Below, in pieces: positions 26,101-36,997 of a stretch of DNA of 64,000 nucleotides. The notes under the pieces are model-generated. The model was not told the origin of the DNA, ran no database searches, and saw only the letters and a list, made by a program, of their open reading frames with translations. Source of the stretch: Branchiostoma floridae. Lineage: Eukaryota; Chordata; Leptocardii; Amphioxiformes; Branchiostomatidae. The position numbers were made by a program, and so were the translations under genes. The stretch spans positions 5,531,572-5,595,571 of the forward strand of contig NC_049987.1 of assembly GCF_000003815.2 (NCBI RefSeq), given 5' to 3'. Numbering within the stretch: the first letter of the stretch is position 1; every line of letters starts with the position of its first letter.

Positions 26101-29100
26101 GAAGAAATCTACGTTTCCTTAAACATGATAGGGAAACCCCCACACCTGTTTGCTCAACAATATAGTTCCCTTTTCAATACACGGAGGGGAATGGGAGTCA
26201 TTGTCGGAAACACAGAGCCGGTTTGTGTGTGGGATCTACATTGTGCCCCCCCCCCCCTCCCGGTATAGCGGCACACAACATTAGCTTTAAAGGTGGAGCG
26301 ATCCGCTGTATAACCTCGACTGAGTTGATGTACATTATGTGCATACGATTTCATAATTGTTTTCGGTCTCCCTTGAATATTCTTAACTGATATTTCGGAT
26401 TCACAGAAAAAGAAAGTAAAAGAAATATTCTGATATCAACAAGATACAAAAGGTACCTTCACTTAACAAAGACACAGCAAAATAGTTTTGTGTGAACACG
26501 TTACCGTACATATACATGGCGGTTTATCTGTTTGAAAAACAATGATGCTGTTGCAAGATCATTGCAAGTTGTACACTCTATTTTCTATTTACGAAGAACA
26601 CTTAACAGTGAAAAGTTAATCCCTACTTTCATGTTGACCTTTAGATGGGTGCGAGTAAAGCGATTTCGGAAACTTTGACTTAGCGGAAAGACAACGCCAC
26701 GCCCACTGACACCTTAAAGGTCCCTTTTACCGCCTTCTTATTCTAACCTGTCGCTCCTTAGATAGAACATCTTGAGATGTCTTTACACTCTCCTTGCGAG
26801 ACCTACGCAGAGCACACCGTCTGCAAAGACCTACTACAACCTTTTCCGCCAGAAGACGGCTGCATTTTGTACGACAGACTGAAGACAGACTCAACTTTCT
26901 GTCGGAAACCTGTCACGCAACTTATGTGACAGACCTCTTATGAATGAAAAAATGTCTTTAGCAAACTAGGTACACAGGTACACATTTACTAGCAGGGTGG
27001 AGTGAGGAAAGTCGTGTTTACTGCATGACATAACATAAGTGGCATGTCAGGGGATTCAAAGCCAAGACCTCTGAGTTATGGGCCAAGCACCCTCACCATT
27101 ACGCCAACAAGTCAAATCAAGTCAAAGTTTATTGCACAACAATTATCGCAGGTACAACGTAAGGCAGAGTGATATACATTGTAAAAGGCAAATGGCTATG
27201 TATTAATACAGTACATTCTAGGCTATACAACACGAAGTGAGAGCATCGCGGTGGCGACTGTTCCGAGAGGACCGTTCTGCCTGTGCGGCTGAGCCGGCTG
27301 ATTGGGCGCTAAACCCGCCGGATGACGGGGTGGACAAGGGAACCGCCCGGAAAATCACACAAAGATTTTCGCCATAATCTCCGCCTATTCTCGCCCTTTG
27401 CCGCATCATTACTGGTGAATAATACACAGACCACGATGTAAGTACAGGGAGTGGACCATTCAGTACGGGCTAAAAGAAAACACATAAATGGTTGTTTTGT
27501 ATGAAGCCTCTACACCTATATCTATACCATAGTTTATTAGTATCCGTATCTGACGAACGTACATTTTGAAAAAAAAACAACAACTCAAAAACGGCATCAA
27601 ACCCACGGCAAAAACAAAAATCTATGTCCGTCTTCTGAAACGCAGACACGACCGATGCTATTAAACCGTAAGTATCACAAGGAACCCTCTGATTGACACT
27701 ATTGCCACTTTGACGTACGTCCTTTTCATGTAATTATTGCCATTCATATACAATGCTATCTAAACCCACGTCTCTTCACCGCAATATTGTGAACATATCC
27801 GCCTTTGTGGACTCTAATGAAGCTCTTTGTTGATAACCTTTCCCACGACTCGAACTACGCACCCTCCACCAAAGGCTCTACGTTATTTACCTCTTCTAAC
27901 AATATTGCCCAACTGTAGCGATAGGAAAACAGCGTGATCAGGAAAAAACACCGATGTCAAAACACCGACTGAGCCTGGTAAAGGGGAACTGCTATTTCTT
28001 TGCCGTCTTGTTGACTTCTCAACTCAAATAAAAAGTGACAAAGACGGGATCATACCAGCTTATGTTATTCAAACAACAAATTCCCAGGAATCTTTCAGCT
28101 TTTCAGCAACGTATGTTATGTGGTGCCATTTTCTAAGTATACACTTGCAAGATTACGTATCCCGTCACTAAATATAAAGGAAAACTATATACGTTTTATA
28201 CAGTTTGACATTATTCGGCAAACCTTTTCTATCTGTAGATACCAGTGTACTGTTTCAAATTTTAGAAAAAATGACTCGTACAATTCTAGGATGTTGTCAA
28301 TTTTCTTCGCTTGGTGGTCTATTTATGTAGCGACAAAAAAGATGAAACTGTGTCATACGGTGCATGCAGGTATGCCGCAAAAGAAGCCACCAGACAACCA
28401 AAAGCACCAGTTGTTTTCATTTTTTGAATTCAAGTTAAGAAAAAGTAAAGACTTTAAGAGTTTCATAACCTAGCTAGAACAGTATGTCCTCAGACAAAAG
28501 CGAAGGTAACAATAATGAAATGAGCAACTCTTTTTTCCCTAAAACTTCCACCAGAAGGTAGCCCCTGTAGCGCACCTGTTCCCAGAGTTAGACAGCCAGA
28601 AAAAGTAAAGACTTCAAGAGTTTCATAATCTAGGGGTAGAACAACATGCCCTCAGACAAAAGCGAAGGTATAACAATTATGAAATGAGCAATATTTTTTT
28701 TCCGAAGACCCCCGCCATGACACAGAAGGTAGCCCCTGTCGCGCACCTGTTCCTGGAGTCAGACATCACGACTCGCGCAGACGTGATTTGTTTATTTCTG
28801 GGCGAGTTTTGACAATTTCCGAGCCGAAGCAAAAGGAAACGAGAGAAGTGTTGCTGCGGGCGGTGATCTGATGTCTGGTTCCTCACGGGTAAATCTACTA
28901 GACAATTCCGACTCTCACAAACAACTTCTGCACACAAATATGCATTAAGCGACTCGGCAGAAATGTGTTATGTTGCAAACGTGAAGAAGTAGTAAACGAG
29001 ACTGTTCTTGTTTCCTATAACCATGATACCTTTGATTGTTTTATCTGTCTGGTTCCTCACGGGCAAATCTATCAGACGATTACGACTCTCACAAACAAGT

Positions 29101-32100
29101 TCCGTGCACAGATATGCATTAAACGACTGGGCAGAATGTTATGTGTTATGATGCAAAAGTGAAGAAAGTAGAGACTGTTTTTGTTTTCTATATCCATGAT
29201 ACCTTTTATCTGTCTGGTTCCTACTCGGTTATGTACCAGACGAATGCGACTCTCACAAACAATTTCTACACACAAATATGCATTAAGCGACTTGGCAGAA
29301 ACAAGTCGTGTTGCAAAAGTGAAGAAGTAGATAAAAAAGAAAAACCCGAGACTGTTTTGTTTCCTACAACTACTTGATTGTTTTATCTGTCTGGTTTCCT
29401 CGCAGGTGTATGTACCAGACGATTGCGACTATCACAAACACCTTCTGCACACAAATATGCATGTATGAACTGATTCAAAAGAAGAGACAGACTCGCTTTA
29501 AAAGCGAAGAAGTAGATAAGAATACCAACCATTGGACATCTGTTTTCCACTTCCTATAACCAAGATATCCATGACTTGTTTATCCGTCTGGGTTCTTCCC
29601 CCGTAAATATCCGAGACGATTTCTTTTAACACAGACGAGTTAGGCACACAGATATGGCACGCGCGTCAACCTTCGACAGAAAGCGTAAATGAGAATAAAA
29701 ATCTTTCGATGTTTGGTGTCTTTTTAAGCCTTTATGTGTTGAACCGTGATAATCAGGGTTTTGTTCAGAAAGAGAACCAAATATTCCTCTAGTGTGTATT
29801 CTGATCATAAACCTTCTCTTTTTCCAAGAAAAAGAACTTGAAGTTCCCGAAATAAAAGTATTATATACAACAGCACCTTAACACATTACAGCCCATTTGG
29901 CGAGAGTTCTATCCCAATAGTACATATCCACTTCATGTATTTGCTCTCCCTATTGCGTGTGTCCCCGTGTTTGCCTAAGTCTTGTGCTGGGCACGTGTTG
30001 TACTGAATGTGTTTCTCGCTCAATACTTCAACAAAACCACAACTAAACGTGCTTTCGGTTTGCACTGTACAATAGCAGAAGTCTAACTACATACATGGGA
30101 CTGTTTTTGGTCAATAATATCCCCACACATATGTTATCGGCTTTCGATACGTACTTTCGCACCATTGTCATTTTGAATAGCTGTGGTTTTCTAACATTCT
30201 TCCAAAGCACAGCGTATGTGTAAGTAGTGATTCAGCAACTCTGACTTAGCATAAGTCCTTTTGAATTGTTTTTGATTACTACATAAGAAGCTACAATCCA
30301 GAGAATGCCCCAAACGCGCAGCGCGCCCCACCAATGTTAAGCGCTATGGAACATATGTTAAACACTGGCGGGCATACATACGAACCGCCACCATCGCCAG
30401 CGCTTCCGAAATGAAGAATACGTATTAACTCTTTCCCTAGATTTTTCCAAAATTCCTAAAAGCCCTCGGTCCGCCTCAGTCGGAATGAACAGGGGAAGAA
30501 TTCTTACATTCTTTTCTTACACGGAAAATATTGGTGATCGAATCTTTACTCCAAAGATGAATATTGAGTACATGCATATCGTTTGTGAAATATACACCAC
30601 ATTGAAGTATGGTTGTCGTTTTCTTTATACAAAGTTCAAGGAAACGATATAATGTGTTATATAGACTACAAATTTGATTTCGACTGCGCGTTTTCTTTCC
30701 TCGTTCAATAGTCGAGACGGTACGTTGAAATTACATGTGCGTATAAGGTACATACTAAATGTATACTAAACTTTATACATGGTACACAAAATATGTATCT
30801 GTTTGAAAGAAACGTTCGCGGACAGTACATTATAGGCTGCGAGTTTGATTCAGACTTTATGTTTTCTTTCCTCGTGTTTTTCTTTATCGTGCCAGAGCGA
30901 AGCCGGCACCGGTAAGGCACGGGCGCCAAATCTGGCGCGCAAACACGCGGGGCAGCGAGAATCGGCGCCCGTCCAAACAGAGGCTATTTATTGACGGGGC
31001 CACATTCAACACAGGGGCAAGACATTCTTCCGCCCAGGGGACGGCAATTGTCGCCTACCCTCTAAGGACTTCTCCCGATCCCAGCTCGGTCAAGTCTACT
31101 AAATACTCCATACTCTCTCTTGTCAGGGACCATTTTGGCTTTGACGTATGTTTTAACAAATCATTAATATTTGAAATTACACTTGAACTACTTCCCTTGC
31201 CGCAACCCCAGGGCCACACCTGGAAGAAACAAGACCCACTCAAACAATTTGTGGCCAGTTGTATTAAAGACAACTTCCACACTGTAAGAAGCGAGTCGGC
31301 GAGTTTTGGCATGGCACTAAGTTTCAAACGTAGCCTATCAAAGAGTATACCTGTGTCTTAGTGATTGCTACATTGTAATTCTGCCACATCCCGGCCTAAC
31401 CGCTACACCTGGCAGAAACATGTCAGATCTGCGGCCACTTGTAGCAAACACACCCTGACAGAACTCGTCACTGTAAAGTACCTACAGTCGTCACCCAAGA
31501 TAGCGAACAGGCCTGTCCGTATTGTCAAGTCTTCGCGTCAAGTGTGGAGTCTGTGTGGCGAGCGTTATACACCAGATGGTACAGCGCACTTGGACGTGTC
31601 ACAGCTATAGCTTACAAGCCGTCACTGTTGTTCAGGATTCGGAGCTACGTTAGGTGAAAAAAAAAAACTTCTTACACGGATTTAAAATATTTCTTAAGGA
31701 CAATGACTGAAGTTAAAAGTCACACAGTAGATGGTGCTTGACGTGCCATAACTATAACTTACCAACAGTCCTACAGAATTAAAACTGCGTTAAGAAAACT
31801 TCTTTAGATATCAATTATCATAGACATAGAGGACTTATTATCACAGTCGATGGTGACCATGTGGTACCGCATATTTGGACAAGTCACAACGGCAACTTAC
31901 GAACTGTACCGTCGATATTGTTCAGAATTCGGAACTATTTTTGCAAAGCAGGCTCCTTTTTGATCAAATAATATCGCTCAGGTAACCGATATAAAATTGC
32001 CATTTCACAACTGACAAACATTTAATGACCTAGTCTTTTTTTTTACCTTAACAAACGACTTAAATCTTTACATAGCAAACACCACTTCTTGTACTTTTGT

Positions 32101-35100
32101 TAAGTCATTAATTAACAAATGTTAGGACATATATTGATTGTACGAGATCTCGAGTATCCTTTAAGAACAACTTCAGGTGATTTGTAGCGTCTTGTCCAGG
32201 TACGAATACACGAAGTTTATTCTCTCTCTTTCTCACCTGGCCTGTAGCACACAGGTAGACGGCAGGTTAAAGGCAGCGGCTTTACAGCGACACCTGGATG
32301 CCGAATTCCCACACCTGTTCGAACAGGTGTTTCGTGTGTGTCTTCAGGTGTGCTTGCTCCGTTTAAGGTATTTTCCCCGATAAATGTATTTCTACCAAGT
32401 CATGTTACACAGCAATTGGACGTGTTCACAACAATTAGAAAATAGAAACAGTTGAAAGAAACAATTAGAAAAATCAATTTGCAATGAAACGTGTGTTAGA
32501 TCATAGAGTCTAAGCTCTGAATAAATGGCCGGCGGTACAACGCACAAAAAAAGCACGGCACTATTTCAGACTCAAGCACAATATGGTGAGTAAAATCAAC
32601 ACGAGCCTTTAAAACGCATCTTTATCCATGAACTTGTTAAACACGTCCAACGTTACAGAAGACATTACTGACGCCACTTTTAAAATATGTTACAGAAGCC
32701 GTGGATATGAAATACACTGCACTGACGAAATCAAATCGCTATGGACGGATTAGATCTAGAACCTACCCTACCAAGGGCAGAAAACTCACAAACGTTCTAA
32801 AATCTTACAAAACCTTTTAGAGTGGATGCACTTGGATTATGTTTGCATTACGAAACAGCATCGTAATATACATCCAGACTCCCACTATATGCTTAATCAG
32901 ACTTATCTTACACATTTTACGTAATACATGTACACCTTTAACATTATTAACGAAGACTGTATGCATAGTCCAAAACACCCTCGCAATGAGGGCACACAAG
33001 GACAATGTCTTCTAGCTTTAACAAAAATGTAGTCCAAAATACCCCCGTATTAAAAACCCATGCAAGGACCCCCACACTACAGGCAGTACCCAGACATACA
33101 CACCCACTCAGTGATTAGGTATAGCTATCATCATACTTTGATTTCCGTGTAACTTATATACCCATTGCACTTCTAATATGATGCACCAATCATGTACACT
33201 GAAAATACCCGTGTGGTACAAAATTTCCAGACACAGACATCTACCCTATGATTAGGTAAACCTGTCCGTATACCTGTATATCCAGGTGGATGTATATCTA
33301 TTAGGCCGTTGAAATAAGGAGGCAAGCCGGTAGATCTAGGTAAAAACGGCTTCAACCCACGGCGCTAGCACTTCAAGAGACCGCAAAATCCTAAGGAAAG
33401 CTCCGGTATTTTACGTTGTGGCTTTTTGTAACATTATGTTTTTCATAACTTTGCGATCGAACTATATTGTACAGACAATACTAGAAGCAACTGAGCCATA
33501 TAGGTATATTTTGCCTAAATCTAAGGAGATATGCAAGATCATTTTTCAATTGCAACGTTTATCACGACTGAATGAAAATACATGAAAGCAAGTTGTGCCC
33601 TTGACATTTCTATATCAACAACACTTTGATATTTAGGCAAGATTCATTCGATATCTCGTCTGTCTATGAAATAATACAAATGGGCGGGCGCATGCGAGTG
33701 TGTATGATGTGTGTGTGGCTCCGGTTATTTCTAAAAGTACAACAGGTCTATTATACGCGCTTTTAGCCCAGGCGCCTTCCAACCAGTTGAACATACATGT
33801 GTAGCAGTATAGGGCTAAGATCGCAATAATTTTAATAGTTCTATCCATGCGCGCGTTTTTTTTTGTCTAGGATTCCTGTATTGAGGGCTTTCAGGCGTGT
33901 ACTGATCGCTATGTTTAAATTTCTCTTACATGTAGTACTAGGCTGCGATCATGAGCGACTGTTCAAACTTGATGTGTGTAACGCTTGGTTTTATCATTAG
34001 AATATGATGCTAGATGTAAAAGACAGCAAATCATTTCAAAATAAACTAGAAAGATATTCACTCTTTGTAAAAAGAAAAAAACAACTGAGCGATCCGTAAG
34101 ATTTTGAGTTGGTCGCAGCCTCTTTTAGAAAGCGATTGTAAGGCATTTTAAACGTCTTAAGGGTTAAAAACGACGTTAAAATTTATCAGTATGTGTTTTA
34201 ATTTCTGTGTCGAGCCGTCCGCGTGTACTGCGAGCCGGCGGGACTGGCTCCATGTGTATATTTGGAAGCCCCGTGTTGGTAAATACGGACGGTATGCGGG
34301 TGTTGACTCGCGGGCCGGTGCAGGCAGCCCGGTCGGGGGCACATGCCTCCCCTGCCCTCCGCGATCAGCGCATTCCTCCCCTACTATGGAGGGAACGCGC
34401 TTCGGAGTCCTTCGGTCACATAAGTACAGATTTTTCGCGCGTTTAGTAACATAGTATCGGTAGTAGTACTCGCTTCTGTTTACAAACCACACGCACTACT
34501 TACGAAAATCTATAACCCATTCTAACTAACTTACAAACTGAGGTATTATTTTCGTCGAGCTAATTTCGTCCATCGCGTGAGAACGCTATCACAGCCACTT
34601 CTTCCTGATTGGTTAATTAACACGCGTTTCTGTCTGTCCAGAATCGTTCGTTCTGACTCCATTATTTAATAGAGTAGACGAAACTGTACACTCGGCTTAA
34701 AACAAACAAAGGGGTGTTGAAAGGTTGTCCTTCTAAATCATTTACAGATACCTAATCATAATGTGTCTTGTCTTATTTGACGACCGTATGTCATGTTTCT
34801 TGTCTTAAGCCATATTTTATCGTCTTTGTGTATATTCTAAACGTCTGTTGCATTTTGATAGCGATGTTGAACGTATCAATTCTATAAGATGACAATTTCT
34901 ATAGGGGCGATACAATGTAAATGCAGTCTATTTTAGTTATTGACTTTCTTTAACATCAAGTTATAGAAAATAATACCCCCTATTTTTGCCCTAGACATTA
35001 CTATAAAATCTAAATCTGATTGCAAATATCTAAGAAGCCTCCGATTACTTATTGACAGGTAGTTTCCATGTTGGCGAACGTTTTATATGATGACATTTTC

Positions 35101-36926
35101 TGCAGATACCGTATATGATATTACATGACATGTTCATAGACGGACCACTACCTCCACCCCGCCCCTTGTTTTTAATCAAACGTACTGTGAAACTGAAATG
35201 TGTCCAAGAAAATTCTAGACTCCAATATCACTGTATTTCAAATATTTCTGCCATTTGTACAAGACGATTTTTTCTACAAAAATATCTTGATATGACATTT
35301 ATATTCGAACCACCGTAGCATACGCCCACCCCACCCCACCCCCCCTTGTACAAAAAAAAAAATATAACAATCCTTGCCTTTATGCATGTTCAAGGGGGAA
35401 AAAAGACAAATTCTGATATTGCTTGTCAGATTTTTCTAGTACCAACTTTAACTTGTGTATGATGACATTTGAAGTCATGACGATATATGTTACATGTTTA
35501 TGACCGTATGTACCACTGGGCCCACCCCAACCATTGTCATTAAAAGTCGCACAGCAGATCTTATTATCCGTTTTTCAACCCTAAAGTCACTTGACGATGG
35601 TTGCATTTCCTATATGTTGGTGCCACTTGCATATGACGACAATTTCTGACGTAAAATGATACTTTATAACTCGCCCCCCCTCCCCTTATACTGTCAATCT
35701 TTGACTTTATGCATGGTCACGGTCAGAAAAAGACAAACTCTAATGTTCATTGTATTTTCTCCCCCAACTGTCATTAGAATAAAACTATGCTAGATGTTAC
35801 ACGTTAATACTCTATAATACTCTCGGTCGGCTCCCCCCATACCCACCCCACCCCTTCAAGTTTTAACACGCCGTGGTCCTAGGTCCTGACATGACATGTC
35901 GCATCAACTGCAGCTTCTGTATTTGGGACCCCAAAAATACCGACAGCTGACAACGGGCCGTATAGGCATGGGGGGGGGGGGGGGGGGCGACTCTTGGTGA
36001 TATCAGTTATCACGAGTTGGAGAAGAATGCTGCCCCGATTTTGGGGCGACATAACTCTATTCTAGATATGTGCAGCCCATTAATACTGTCGACTTTCTGA
36101 CATAGTTGGGTAGTAAATGTTGGCCACGCTGGTACATGCCCTTTCATTGTTTATCAATGCTATTTTTCTCTAATTCTGATATTTTGTCAAGTATATCAAT
36201 GGTATTCTTCACAACATTTCGTAGCGATTGCTCTACATGTGTATTTCAGATATCAATAACCTATATATATATATACCACCGACAAGCATTTTGAAATTGG
36301 ACTTAAAAAAAGCCCCCCCCACCTTTGGGTATGTATCGTAGTCATGTGTTGAAGCCAGTCCTATTTTTCTGATTCATCAAATATGTGCTAAGTATCACAA
36401 TATTATTCTTCAAAATATTATTCTTGGTCTACGTAACCTTTCGTTTGGCACCGTCTTAATCATTTAACGTTTGCAAATTGTCCCCAAAATATAGATGATT
36501 TTCTGTCTAGATGTTTTGAATATTTCATAATCATATCAAATAATCGGAAGATGGGTATCTATGATATATATGGTAGCGGATATTGTTATACGTGGTATAA
36601 CACGATGCAATTTTGAGTGTTAAATTTTTGGTCCTTGTTTGAGCTAAGGTGGACTTTAAGGGCGACGTTTTTTGGACTTAAACGTTACAAACGGGGTGTT
36701 GTCGGGTCGCAGTTGTCAATATCCCGTCTAGTTAGGGGTGTAAATCGAGCCGAGATCGTCCCACTTCGGAATGTTACCCCGATTACTGGGGCGACATTGC
36801 TGCAGCATCTGAGGCGTACATGTATCCGTCTACTGTACAACACGGGACGACACTACAGTGGTTGTACTACCGTTTTGGGGGCTTGTTGTTGCACTTGTGG
36901 TTTGTGTCAGAATGTGGCGATAGATC

Positions 36927-36997
<71 letters not shown>

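Noticed and set aside
28120-28473. 117-codon plus-strand frame
   Set aside because: AT-rich, no similarity recognised, and its 3' end lies in the duplicated non-coding segment.
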